The notes: a model not told the origin generated them from the sequence alone. 64,000 nt of DNA from Myxococcales bacterium (GCA_019634415.1 JAHQVJ010000100.1:62001-126000); one strand, 5' to 3'. Positions 18,783 through 28,590 are shown, numbered from the stretch's first letter. Translations and numbers: made by a program.

Positions 18783-20005
18783 CGGTACACGATGCGGAAA
18801 CGTTGGTTGTAGGTGTCGGCGATCACGAGGTTGCCCTCGAGATCGAGGTCCACGCCGAAGGGGCGGTACAGGGTTGCCTCGGAGGCGGGCCCGCCGTCGC
18901 CACCGGTGTGCTGGCCCTCGCAGATCTCGGGCACCAGCAGCCCCTCGTCCAGCTCGCAGCTGGGCTGTCCCGTGCCCACGGCCGTGCTCACCTCGTCCGT
19001 GGCCAGATCGATGGCCCGGATCACGTGGTTGTTCGAGTCGGCGACGTAGAGCAGGCCAGCGTCCTCGTCCAGCGCGAAGTCTGCCGGGTAGTGCCAGCGG
19101 GCGTCGGCGGCGGGTCCGTCCACGTAGCCGGTCTGAAGCGGTGCCCCGCTGTACAGCTCGATGGTGCCCGCGGCCAGGTCGATCTTGCGGATCACGTGGC
19201 TCTCGGAGTCCGCCACGAACATGGTGACCCCGTCCGAGAGGATGGCCATCGCGCCACCGGGCTCCGGGTTCTTGCTCTTCGGGAAGTTGAAGCAGGTCTC
19301 GAGCGCGTTGCCCTCGCCGCAGTAGCCCTTCTCGCCCGTGCCCGCGACGGTGTTCACCACCCAGCGATCCCGGTCCAGCACCCGGATGCGCTCGTTGCGC
19401 ATGTCCAAGATGTAGACGAGGTTCTCGTCGCCCGGATGGAAGATCACTTCCTTGGGCTGGTCGAGCAGGGTGTCGTCGGCAGGCTCCTCGAAGTCCTCGT
19501 GGAAGCCCGGCGGCCCGCCCAGGTACACGCGCACCTTGCCGGTTTCCGGATCCCAGGTGCGTAGCTTGTGGGTGTGCCACGAGGCCGACAGCAGCGTGCC
19601 GTCCTCGAAGTAGATCTGCTGCGTGGGGTGGTTGAGGTTGACGTCGGTGCCGGCTGCACCCGCCTCCGTCAGGTCGAGCTGCTCGGCATCTCCGTCGCCC
19701 AGGAAGTCCGTGCCCATGATGGTCTGATAGCCATCGGCCGGATCGTCGAGCACACGGCGGAGCTTGTGGTTGTTCCAGTCCGCGAGGATCGGCGGACCGC
19801 GCTCCGAGAAGGTCACGCTCATCGGAAACGAGAACCAGGCGTCGAGTCGGTGGACGTCGTCTCCGTTCCAGCCGTTGTAGCCGTCGCCCGCCCAGGGGCA
19901 GATCCGGCCGGGTGCGGGCTCGCAGTCCCGCATCACGTGCTCGATCTCGGCGGGGCCCGAGCCATCGCCCGAGCAGGCAGTAAACAGTGCGATCAGTGGC
20001 AGCAT
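18779..20005 (-). CDS. NHL-repeat lipoprotein 3
   Basis: MLPLIALFTACSGDG lipobox; ADSNNHVIRAIDLATDEVSTAVGTG-type repeats. Confidence 0.8.
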   Translation of the reverse strand: MLPLIALFTACSGDGSGPAEIEHVMRDCEPAPGRICPWAGDGYNGWNGDDVHRLDAWFSFPMSVTFSERGPPILADWNNHKLRRVLDDPADGYQTIMGTDFLGDGDAEQLDLTEAGAAGTDVNLNHPTQQIYFEDGTLLSASWHTHKLRTWDPETGKVRVYLGGPPGFHEDFEEPADDTLLDQPKEVIFHPGDENLVYILDMRNERIRVLDRDRWVVNTVAGTGEKGYCGEGNALETCFNFPKSKNPEPGGAMAILSDGVTMFVADSESHVIRKIDLAAGTIELYSGAPLQTGYVDGPAADARWHYPADFALDEDAGLLYVADSNNHVIRAIDLATDEVSTAVGTGQPSCELDEGLLVPEICEGQHTGGDGGPASEATLYRPFGVDLDLEGNLVIADTYNQRFRIVYR

Positions 20006-20019
20006 GAGGAGGCTCCCGT

Positions 20020-21057
20020 TCACAGCGAGATGTCCGGTGCGTCGGAGCCGCCGTACACCACGACGCCCTCCGACAGTCCAGTGAGATCTCCGCCCACGGC
20101 CCACACGTCTCCTGCGTCGTCGAGCAGGCAGGCGTGGAAGTCGTGCGCCGTGGGGCGGGGTCTGGGATCGAGCGTCCACTCGTCGGACCTCCGCCAGAAG
20201 ATGGATCCGTTGCCCCCGCAGGCGACCACACCGCGATCGGTGGTGGTGAACACGCCATTGAAGAACGGGGCCACGGCTTGGGGGGGCGGGGAGTCGTCGG
20301 TCCAGTCCGTGCCGTCGAAGCGGGTCACGGCGGCGTTGCCGAAGCCGCCCACGGCGATCGCCTCGTCGGGCCCCGAGGCGTGCACGGTGGTGAGTGGCGT
20401 GCTGCCGAACAGCGGCGCTTCCACGTCTTCCCAGGTCGCGCCGTCCCAGTGCATGATCAGGGCGCCGGTGCCCACCACCCACACGTCGTCCGGGCCCGAG
20501 CCTGCCACCTTGAACGCGGACCGCACGGTGACCTGCTCGCCCGGCGACGCGGTGGCCACCTCCGACCACTTCGCGCCGTCGTAGTGCAGCACCACGCCGT
20601 CGAGGTTGCCGTTGATGTCCCCACCCACGGCGTACACGTCGGTGTCGGAGGTGCCCCACAGTCCGAACAGCTTGTAGGCGGTGTTGGTGATCACCGTGGT
20701 CTCGCTGGTGCCGGTGGCGCGATCGTAGGTGACCACGCGGCCTCCGTCGCCCGCCATCCACACGCGATCCGAGCCGCTCGACCAGACCCACCACAGATCG
20801 CCGGGGCTGTCGACGTCGATGCGGGACCAGGCGCCCTGTTCCAGGTGCAGCACCACGGGTCCCGCGCCGTCGTCGGATCCCACCATCCACAGGTCGCTCG
20901 GGCCCGGCCCCCACACCGAGAGCAGGGCTGCTGCGGGCAGCGACGCGTCGTCGCCCAGCACGGCGAACTCCTCTCCCGAGGCGGTCGTCGTGTCCGTGTC
21001 CGTCTCGGTGGGTCCAGTGCAGCCGAGTAGGGTCGAGGTCACCCAGACAATGCGCAT
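20020..21057 (-). CDS. Kelch/beta-propeller-like lipoprotein
   Basis: MRIVWVTSTLLGCTGPTETDTDTTTASGE; repeated SVWGPGPSDLWMVG / ASGPDEAIAVGG / SGPDDVWVVGTGALIMHWDGATW units. Confidence 0.7.
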   Translation of the reverse strand: MRIVWVTSTLLGCTGPTETDTDTTTASGEEFAVLGDDASLPAAALLSVWGPGPSDLWMVGSDDGAGPVVLHLEQGAWSRIDVDSPGDLWWVWSSGSDRVWMAGDGGRVVTYDRATGTSETTVITNTAYKLFGLWGTSDTDVYAVGGDINGNLDGVVLHYDGAKWSEVATASPGEQVTVRSAFKVAGSGPDDVWVVGTGALIMHWDGATWEDVEAPLFGSTPLTTVHASGPDEAIAVGGFGNAAVTRFDGTDWTDDSPPPQAVAPFFNGVFTTTDRGVVACGGNGSIFWRRSDEWTLDPRPRPTAHDFHACLLDDAGDVWAVGGDLTGLSEGVVVYGGSDAPDISL

Positions 21058-21181
21058 CGTCGTCCTCCGCGGGCGTTCGTAGAGTGCCTGGCTAACCTCG
21101 CGGTAGTCCAGTGTTTCGCATTCTGATGTGCTAGGGATGTCGTGGCGCTGGGGGCCATCTCCGTCCACCCGGAAGGAACAG

Positions 21182-21910
21182 ATGTACGTACGGCTCGCAT
21201 GGGTATCGATCGTCTTGGCCGGCTGCTTCGACATGGGCCGCGCGCCCGACGAAGTGCCCGAGCAACCCGCAAAAAGCGACGCAAAGCCCGAGCAGACCCT
21301 GGCGGTCCCGGGTCCGAGCGGTGCTGCCGCCGAGAAGAAGACGGAGCGGCTGGGGGCGGTCAAGGAGGTGCTGACGTCGGCCGGCTACACCTACGCCTTG
21401 CTCGAGAACTGTGGTGAGGAGGCCTGGGTGGCGGGTCCCGAGACCGAGCTCGAGGTGGGAGCCGTGGTGGTGATGCCCGAGGGGATGGGCATGGAGAACT
21501 TCCGCAGCCCCTCGCTCGACCGCACCTTCGACACCATCTTGTTCGTGGACTACCTGCGGCCCACCACCGACGAGATCACCTGTGCCGAGAAGCCTCCGCC
21601 GGCGCCTGTGGGGCGTCAGGGCACGTCGGGTCACGACAACGAGGAGAAGCCCCCTCCGCCGAAGGCCTACCACGGCAAGGTGGTGGAGACGATGGAGTCC
21701 GCTGGCTACACCTACGCCAAGCTCGAGCACTGCGGTCAGGAGACCTGGCTCGCGGCGCCGCGGATCCCACTGCAGGTGGGTCAGTTCGTGAAGGCGCGCA
21801 AGGGCGACGAGATGAACGGCTTCACGAGCAAGTCGCTGGGCCGTACCTTCGACTCGATCTTCTTCGTGCCGTCGATGGCGATTGCGCCGAACGGTCCAGC
21901 CTGCCGCTAG
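21182..21910 (+). CDS. Lipoprotein with two tandem NrfJ-like domains
   Basis: MYVRLAWVSIVLAGCFDMG lipobox; VLTSAGYTYALLENCGEEAWVA...NFRSPSLDRTFDTILFV and TMESAGYTYAKLEHCGQETWLA...GFTSKSLGRTFDSIFFV. Confidence 0.65.
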   Translation: MYVRLAWVSIVLAGCFDMGRAPDEVPEQPAKSDAKPEQTLAVPGPSGAAAEKKTERLGAVKEVLTSAGYTYALLENCGEEAWVAGPETELEVGAVVVMPEGMGMENFRSPSLDRTFDTILFVDYLRPTTDEITCAEKPPPAPVGRQGTSGHDNEEKPPPPKAYHGKVVETMESAGYTYAKLEHCGQETWLAAPRIPLQVGQFVKARKGDEMNGFTSKSLGRTFDSIFFVPSMAIAPNGPACR

Positions 21911-21976
21911 CGGAACGTCACACTCTCCTGACGAACCGCTCCGGGACGGACCTGTCGGACGGGGTCGGGAGGCGCG

Positions 21977-24934
21977 ATGGGCTGGCGTCGGATCGCAGCG
22001 GTGTGGCTCGTCGCGATGCTCTCGGTGCATGCACTGTACGGCCCCGACACCTGGAGCTTCCTGCGGTGGGGCATCCTGCCCCTCGGCGCGCCTCTCGGCA
22101 CTCCGCGGGCCGCCGTCGGTGTGTACGCACACCAGGTCGGCCACCAGGTCCACATCGCCGTGCGCGCCCAGGCGTTCTACCTGTACGACGGCCGGGGCCG
22201 TAGGCAACGGGGCCTCGCCACGGTGCATCGATTCCGGGTGGATGCGGCGATCGCCGTCGAGGGCGCCGACCGGGTCTCGCTGACGTGTCGGTGGCGTTGG
22301 GCTCGGGCCGGCGAGCAGACCTGCATCACCGACCTGCCCGCGTTGCCGGACGGCGAGCACACGCTGCTGCTGACGGTCCGCTCGCCCCTGCCAGAGTCGC
22401 CCACGGTCGAGGTTCCCCTGCCCGTGTTCGAGAGCGCCAAGGCGCACCTGCTCACCGATCGCACCCGGTATGCACCCGAGGAGACGCTGCTCGCACGTGC
22501 CCTCACCTATGCGCGCGCCGATCTCGTCCCGCGGCCCCACCGTCGCGGCGTCTGGCAGCTGCGTCGCGACCACGACGTGTTGCTGGAGGAGGGAGGAACC
22601 ACCGACGCGCGGGGCGTCGCAGCGCTGACGTTGACGCTGCCGCCCTCGATCGTGCCCGGTGACTACGTGCTGTCGTGGACGAGCGGGGACGCCATGGACG
22701 AGGTCGTCGTCACGGTCGACGACGTCGAGCTGCCGTGGCTGCTGGTCGACGCCGAGCCCACGCGCGGTTGGTTCGGCCCGGGAGACCAGCCGTCGGTCCG
22801 GGGCTCGGTTCGCACGGCCGCCGGTCGGCCTGCGGGCGACATCGAGATCACCCCCACGGTGCAAGTCTCGGGAGGCTGGCCCCTGCCGTTGGCGTGGAGC
22901 GAGCTGGCTGCGCTGCGCACCGATGCGCGTGGCCGGTTCGAGCTTGGCCTGCCTGCCGTGCCCGCGGACCTCGGCGCGCTCGGCACCCTCCGCCTCGATC
23001 TTCATGCCCACGACGCAGTGGGGGGGACGAGCACGGGCCGAGTGGTGCTGCCGCTGTCGCCGGATCCGCTGCTGGTGCACGGGGTCACCGAGGCCGGAGG
23101 ACGCCTCTTCGAGAGCCGCTCCAACCGCGTGTTCCTCCGGTTGACGACGCCGGATGGACGGCCGCTGGCTCACCAGGCGGCGCACATCGTGAGCCAGATC
23201 GACCCGCGCGATCCTGGACGGACGGCAACCACCGACGACGACGGCGTGCTCGCGATGCAGCTCGATCCCGGTCCTCCCCTGGCGATCGTGCAGCCGCTGC
23301 CGCCTCGCCGCGAGGAGCCGACACAGCGCCGCGCGTTCACCCTGGCGGAAGGGACGTCGGTGCTCACGCAGCGGGGCTTGGGTCTGGCAGAGCGCACCGC
23401 GGTCCGAGCCCTGGTGGAGCGCATGGACGAGGCGTGTGGGGGACTCGTGGGCGCGCAATCCCAGGTCGGGCGCCTGGTGTCCGTCGAGCGTGGCCGAGTC
23501 ACGGCCGTGACCCCCGACGCGTCGGCCCTGGACGGGTGCGTGGCCGAGGTACTGGAGGGGCGTCGATGGCCCGGTGACGGGTTGTGGAGCCTGACCTTCG
23601 ACCAGGTGCCCGACCCCGCCCGACCGCGCATCGTGGTCGGTCACGACCCGGAGAGTCAGCTCGTCGATCCATTGAGCGTGGCATTCGCGGAGGCCGCCGC
23701 TCGGGCGGGAGCGTGTGTCCGCGGGGCGACGGCCTCTCGCGCCTCGCTCGGTCACGTGCGCTGGCTCGTCGAGGCCGCGGAACGTCGTCCACAGCTGTGG
23801 TTCTCCCAGGATGTGGCGCCGTGCGTGCGGCGGCACATCGCTCGAGTCACGCTGCCAGAGCCTGTCGAGCGTGATCTTCAAGGCGTGGTCTGGCTCTCTG
23901 TGGAGGTGCCGTGGACGCGGCCGCCGCCCGAGCCCGAGCCGGAGACGACGCGTGGATGGACGTACGAGGTCCACGTGGGCGACCGTGTGGGGCATTGGCA
24001 GGTCGAGCCCGCCAATCACTTCCCGACGAGGCTCCGTCCCAGCGAGCCCATCGTCGACGCAGGATCTGTGGTCACCATGCGGTTGATCCGGGGTGACGAC
24101 TTCGGAGGCGTGCCCCCCGACACCCTCACCTTGCACGGCCCGCGGTCGTGGTCCCAGACGTGTGCGCGTCGAGGGGTGCGCGCCCGGTCCGATGCCACGT
24201 GTCCCGTCGCTCCCGAGGCAGGCTGGCGGTTCCAGCCGCCCGAGGATCACAGCGGGTTCTTCTGGGTCGACGATCTCGCCGAGGCCGTGGTGTACGTGCG
24301 CCCCTCGCAGCCGGCCGACCTGTCGCTCACCGCTGACCAGTCCCGATATGCGCCCGGCGACCGCGGTCGGATTCGGGTGCGGACCCACGGTCCGGCAGTG
24401 GTCAGCTTGGTGGGGGTGGACGCGCGACTCGAGCGGGTGTTGGACCTGCCCCAGCCCGACGACCTGCAGCGAGCCGCCCACGACATGGCGTCCCCACGGG
24501 TGTTCGGGGTGTTCACGCTGCTGGACGTGGTGAGCGGCCGCATCCGCGGGGAGGCAGCAGCCCTCGCCGTGATGTCGCAAGCTCGGCTCGACGAGCCCGA
24601 CGAGCCGCCTCTGCTCGATCCCTTCGTGACCGTCCACCATCCCGATCTCGATGGTGAGGAACGTGCGGCTGTCGCCCTCGTCGCTGCCGAGGCGCGCTCC
24701 GCGCTCCGGGCGTTGCCGGGTGATCGGATCACCTACGAGGACTTCGTGGAGCTGTGGGACGAGATCGTCGCGGTCCAGGGGGCCCAGGGCCCCTGGCGGC
24801 GCCCACTGGCGCTGTCGTCGTTGAGCGAATCGAGCCTGAGGCGAGTCGATCCACGCGTTCTGATCGGAGATGCCACGCGAATGCCGGAGGATCTCCAGCC
24901 TTGGCTGCAGTGGGTCGCGGAGGCCACGCCATGA
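21977..24934 (+). CDS. Alpha-2-macroglobulin-like protein, N-terminal half (MG domains)
   Basis: MG-domain patterns (FESAKAHLLTDRTRYAPEETLLARA, GVAALTLTLPPSIVPGDYVL, DQSRYAPGDRGRIRVRTHGPAVVSLVGVDARL); followed in an ATGA overlap by the A2M-domain gene. Confidence 0.65.
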   Translation: MGWRRIAAVWLVAMLSVHALYGPDTWSFLRWGILPLGAPLGTPRAAVGVYAHQVGHQVHIAVRAQAFYLYDGRGRRQRGLATVHRFRVDAAIAVEGADRVSLTCRWRWARAGEQTCITDLPALPDGEHTLLLTVRSPLPESPTVEVPLPVFESAKAHLLTDRTRYAPEETLLARALTYARADLVPRPHRRGVWQLRRDHDVLLEEGGTTDARGVAALTLTLPPSIVPGDYVLSWTSGDAMDEVVVTVDDVELPWLLVDAEPTRGWFGPGDQPSVRGSVRTAAGRPAGDIEITPTVQVSGGWPLPLAWSELAALRTDARGRFELGLPAVPADLGALGTLRLDLHAHDAVGGTSTGRVVLPLSPDPLLVHGVTEAGGRLFESRSNRVFLRLTTPDGRPLAHQAAHIVSQIDPRDPGRTATTDDDGVLAMQLDPGPPLAIVQPLPPRREEPTQRRAFTLAEGTSVLTQRGLGLAERTAVRALVERMDEACGGLVGAQSQVGRLVSVERGRVTAVTPDASALDGCVAEVLEGRRWPGDGLWSLTFDQVPDPARPRIVVGHDPESQLVDPLSVAFAEAAARAGACVRGATASRASLGHVRWLVEAAERRPQLWFSQDVAPCVRRHIARVTLPEPVERDLQGVVWLSVEVPWTRPPPEPEPETTRGWTYEVHVGDRVGHWQVEPANHFPTRLRPSEPIVDAGSVVTMRLIRGDDFGGVPPDTLTLHGPRSWSQTCARRGVRARSDATCPVAPEAGWRFQPPEDHSGFFWVDDLAEAVVYVRPSQPADLSLTADQSRYAPGDRGRIRVRTHGPAVVSLVGVDARLERVLDLPQPDDLQRAAHDMASPRVFGVFTLLDVVSGRIRGEAAALAVMSQARLDEPDEPPLLDPFVTVHHPDLDGEERAAVALVAAEARSALRALPGDRITYEDFVELWDEIVAVQGAQGPWRRPLALSSLSESSLRRVDPRVLIGDATRMPEDLQPWLQWVAEATP

Positions 24935-26991
24935 TCCGCCGCATCGTCCTCGTCGTGGGTGCGTTCGCACTCCTCGGGGTGCCCCCGCTGGCTCAGTGGT
25001 GGCTGACTCGGCTCGACGTCGTGCCGTTTCAGGCAGTCGCCAAGGCCTCGCTGGAGCGCCGAGACCTGTTCCTGAGCGCACCGCGGACTGGACACTTCGC
25101 CATCGAGGAGATCCCGGACCGGTTCGTCGAGCTGCTCCTGGAGAAGCCCGAGGAGGGCGCCCCTCGTCGGCGAGCGCGGACCTGGTTTCCATCGACGTTC
25201 CTGTGGGCGCCGAGTGTGGTCACCGACGCCACGGGCCACGCCGAGGTTCCGTTCACCGTGCCGGATGCCCTGACCGAGTGGCGCGTGCTCGGGCTCGCCA
25301 TGACGGAGCATGGGGAGCCCTCGGGCCAGATCTTGCGCTTCTCGTCGGGCCAGCCACAGCAGGTCCGTCTGTGGCTCCCGCCCAGAGCGAGGGTCGGCGA
25401 CGAGATCGCGCTGCCGATCCAGGTGATCAACGACGGTCCCGATCCCGTGGCCGCGCCACTCACGGTCGATGTGGATGGCCGCGTGGTGCACTCGAGCAAG
25501 GTGCGCTTGGCGTCGGGTGAGGCCACGACGGTGACGGTGCCGATACGGGCCGACACACCTGGACGGCGATCCATCACGGCACGCTGGACGGAGCTGGACG
25601 AGATCCGGCGGCCGCTGACGGTGGAGCCGCGAGGGTGGGTGTCTCGAACGGTGCTCGGCGGCCCGGTGGTGCCGCGGCGGACGATCCGCGTGCCTTCGGG
25701 TGAGCCGGGCTTCCTTCGGCTGCGGATGCTCGCGGTCCGGGACGTCCTGGAGCGGGCGCGCGCCGTGTCCCACGGGTCTGCGGACCCCGAGCACGCCGTG
25801 TACCGCTGGGCGCTGGCCTGTGTGCTCGAGGACGACGCGCTCCGCCGCAGCGCCTCCATCGCGATCCCCGTCGACCACGACCTGGAGTCCTTGCAGGTGC
25901 TGGCCACGCTCTCGGGCATCCGCTGCTCCACTCACGCGTCGCCGTGGCTCCGAGACCGGTCGCACGAAGCGCATCAGCTCGCAGACGGGAGCTGGACGGT
26001 GCCGAGCGGAGCGCCGCTGTCCCACCTGCTCTCCCTCGCCGCCATTCGAACCGTGGCCGCGAGCTCCCAAGCCGTGTCGCTGCAGAGTGCGAGTCTCTTC
26101 GAGCGGCACGGGGACCGGGTCACGGACCCGTTCTCAGCGGGGTTGGTGCTATGGGCGGGCCTGCGCGACGAGGGGCTCGAGGAGCGCTTGCGGGAGCAGG
26201 TGCGGTCCGGGGCGCGAATCGAACCAGACGGCACCGTGAGGGTGCTCGGCGAGGGGACGCGTCCGGACGGCCGTCGTGCGACGGACGTGGACGTGCTGGC
26301 GGCGGCGGCCCTCGGCATGCCGCCTGCGGAGGCGGCGACGTACCGAGCCGCGCTGGCGGGTCGTCTGGATCCCGCGACCGGGTGGGGGGATGCCATGTCG
26401 AGCCTGCTCGCGATGACGGCCATGGCTGGTGCGCCCCCGGTGCACTCCGCCACCTCGTTGCACCTGGCGGGGCCGGATGGCGTGCAGGGCAGCGTGATGG
26501 TGGGGCAGGAGACGTCGGTGCCCCTGCCGGGGGACGCCCGCGTCTACACGCTCGCTGCAGATGGCCCGGCGTCCGACGTGGCCTGGCAGCTCGTGGTCGA
26601 GCGGTGGCACCGACGCGACTCGGAGAGCCCGCGCCTCGAGGCCACCATCCGACGTCCACGGTACCTAGCGCTCGGCACACCCGGGCTGGTGGAGGTGTGG
26701 GTCTCCGCTCCGCGAGACGTCAGCGTCGACGTGCACCATGCGTTGCCCGCCGGCGTCGATCTGGTGCCGGGAACCGCCACCGTCGACGGTGAGCCGGTGG
26801 ACGCGCGGACGGTCGACGGTGGGGTCACGCTCTCCCTTCGCCCCGGTCGACCTCAGACGGTGCGGGTGCGGTACGAGGTCCGGGCGACCTTGGCTGGGAC
26901 GGTGCACGACGGAGGCGTGCGGGTCGGGGACGCCGAGGAGCAGATCTGGCGTGGTGCAGCAGATGCGTGGCGTGTCGTGGGTGGGGGGTGA
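24931..26991 (+). CDS. Alpha-2-macroglobulin-like protein, A2M-domain half without CGEQ
   Basis: TWFPSTFLWAPSVVTDATGHAEVPFTVPDALTEWRVLGLAMTEHG matches the A2M domain; start overlaps the upstream stop (ATGA); no GCGEQ in the translation. Confidence 0.7.
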   Translation: MIRRIVLVVGAFALLGVPPLAQWWLTRLDVVPFQAVAKASLERRDLFLSAPRTGHFAIEEIPDRFVELLLEKPEEGAPRRRARTWFPSTFLWAPSVVTDATGHAEVPFTVPDALTEWRVLGLAMTEHGEPSGQILRFSSGQPQQVRLWLPPRARVGDEIALPIQVINDGPDPVAAPLTVDVDGRVVHSSKVRLASGEATTVTVPIRADTPGRRSITARWTELDEIRRPLTVEPRGWVSRTVLGGPVVPRRTIRVPSGEPGFLRLRMLAVRDVLERARAVSHGSADPEHAVYRWALACVLEDDALRRSASIAIPVDHDLESLQVLATLSGIRCSTHASPWLRDRSHEAHQLADGSWTVPSGAPLSHLLSLAAIRTVAASSQAVSLQSASLFERHGDRVTDPFSAGLVLWAGLRDEGLEERLREQVRSGARIEPDGTVRVLGEGTRPDGRRATDVDVLAAAALGMPPAEAATYRAALAGRLDPATGWGDAMSSLLAMTAMAGAPPVHSATSLHLAGPDGVQGSVMVGQETSVPLPGDARVYTLAADGPASDVAWQLVVERWHRRDSESPRLEATIRRPRYLALGTPGLVEVWVSAPRDVSVDVHHALPAGVDLVPGTATVDGEPVDARTVDGGVTLSLRPGRPQTVRVRYEVRATLAGTVHDGGVRVGDAEEQIWRGAADAWRVVGGG
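26862..26906. repeat. 45-bp direct repeat copy 1, inside the A2M 3' coding region
   Basis: gcgggtgcggtacgaggtccgggcgaccttggctgggacggtgca; 42/45 identical to 28591-28635. Confidence 0.85.
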
Positions 26992-26993
26992 CC

Positions 26994-28523
26994 TCAGCAG
27001 CTGGGATCGATCCCGTCGCAGTCCTCGTCGACGCCATTGTCACAGACCTCGGTGTTGCCGGGGTAGCGGTCGTCGTCGCCGTCGTCGCAGTCGAGGTCGT
27101 TGCCGACGAAGTCGGGGGGCTGTGAGCAGGACTGGGCGTCCTGCACCGCGTCACCGAAGCCGTCGCCGTCGAAGTCGGCCCACCAGGTGAGGGCCGTGGT
27201 CAGATCCACGTCCGCGTCGTCGTCGTCCACGTTGGTGTCGCAGTCGTTGTCGACTCCGTCGCAGACCTCGGTGGCGTCTGGGTTGACGTCCTCGTCGTCG
27301 TCGTTGCAGTCGGTGTCGTCGGCCACGTAGTTCGAGGGGGGCGCGCACGCCTGTGTGGTGACGCTCGCATCGCCGAAGCCGTCGGCGTCGAAGTCCAGGT
27401 AGTACGTATCGGAGAAGGCAGGATCCAGACTCGGGTCCGCGTCGTCCGCCAGACCATCGCAGTCGTTGTCCTCGCCGCCGTCACAGATCTCGTTTCCGAT
27501 GGGCGACGTGAAGGGATCGGCGTCGTTGCAGTCCTCGCCCAGGATGGCCAGGACGTGGTCGGGGGAGGGAGCCGTGCACGTCGGCTTGCTGGCTGCTCCG
27601 GCTCCGAACCCGTCGCCATCTGAGTCCAGTCGCCACTGAGCCGGTCCCTGCAGCAAGGGCTCGGTGTCGTCGCAGTCGTCGGCGTTGGACACGTGGAACC
27701 AGGGCTGAAAGCAAGCGAACTTCGAAGAGTCGGGGTTGCCGGCCCCGTCGACGTCGGCGTCCTCGTACCACAGGGACTGACCCGCCGTGTCCAAGGTGTC
27801 GTCGGAGTCGTCGGTCAGCTGATCGCAGTCGTCGTCGACGGCGTTGCAGACCTCCTGAGCCGTCGGGTTGATGGTGGGGTCGTCGTCGTTGCAGTCCTCT
27901 CCGTTGAGGACCGTGGTCTCCGTGCTGGGGGCCACACAGGTCACGAAGGTGACGTCGGGGTCGCCGAAGGTGTCGCCGTCCGCGTCCAGGTAGTGGACGG
28001 GTGCCGAGCTCGGATCGAGGAACGGGTCCTCGTCGTCGACGAGCTCGTTGCAGTTGTTGTCGACGTCGTCGCAGACCTCGGTGGCGTCCGGGTTGACGCC
28101 GTCGGACGAGTCGTCGCAGTCCTGCCGGTTGTCGACGTAGCCGGGAGGGGCGAGGCAGGCGGTCACTCCGAATGCAGGATCGGGGTTGCCGAACCCGTCG
28201 TCGTCGTCGTCGAGGTAGAAGATGGCCTCGCGCAAGCCCTCGTCGGCTTGGCCGTCGCAGTCGTTGTCGATTCCGTCGCAGGCCTCGAGGGCACTGGGGT
28301 TCACGGCGGCGATGGCGTCGTCGCAATCGCTGTCGTTGGTGGCGAACCCCCGCAGTACCTCACACACGGGCTGATCCGTGCCAGGGGCTCCGAAGCCGTC
28401 GTTGTCGGCATCGGTGTAGACGACGATCCGTGCGGGCTCCGGGCAGTCCCCGGGCCCCGCTGTCCGATCGCCGCTGCAGGCGACGAGGACTGCGAGGGAG
28501 AGGGAGAGATGACGTGTGCGCAT
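26994..28523 (-). CDS. MopE-type multi-repeat lipoprotein (putative metal-binding motif)
   Basis: MRTRHLSLSLAVLVACSGD lipobox; repeats of DxDxDGFG...DCDDxxxxVNPxAxEVCDxxDNDCD. Confidence 0.85.
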   Translation of the reverse strand: MRTRHLSLSLAVLVACSGDRTAGPGDCPEPARIVVYTDADNDGFGAPGTDQPVCEVLRGFATNDSDCDDAIAAVNPSALEACDGIDNDCDGQADEGLREAIFYLDDDDDGFGNPDPAFGVTACLAPPGYVDNRQDCDDSSDGVNPDATEVCDDVDNNCNELVDDEDPFLDPSSAPVHYLDADGDTFGDPDVTFVTCVAPSTETTVLNGEDCNDDDPTINPTAQEVCNAVDDDCDQLTDDSDDTLDTAGQSLWYEDADVDGAGNPDSSKFACFQPWFHVSNADDCDDTEPLLQGPAQWRLDSDGDGFGAGAASKPTCTAPSPDHVLAILGEDCNDADPFTSPIGNEICDGGEDNDCDGLADDADPSLDPAFSDTYYLDFDADGFGDASVTTQACAPPSNYVADDTDCNDDDEDVNPDATEVCDGVDNDCDTNVDDDDADVDLTTALTWWADFDGDGFGDAVQDAQSCSQPPDFVGNDLDCDDGDDDRYPGNTEVCDNGVDEDCDGIDPSC

Positions 28524-28590
28524 AGGGCTCTCGGAAGGCGGCTGGGCATACCCCCATACCCGGACCCGTCCGCGGTCGTCACGCCTGATT

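Noticed and set aside
24900-24960. A2M split as a sequencing frameshift
   Set aside because: The second ORF begins with its own hydrophobic leader in an ATGA overlap, which favours a real gene boundary; not fully excluded.
21131-25192. 1353-aa minus ORF antisense to the A2M and NrfJ-like genes
   Set aside because: High-GC shadow ORF: Arg/His/Gly-rich, no motifs, while the opposite strand has clear domains and signal peptides.
26994-28523. Long (cgt/tcg)n tracts looking like microsatellites
   Set aside because: They encode the Asp runs of the MopE repeats on the minus strand; repeat structure is explained by the protein.
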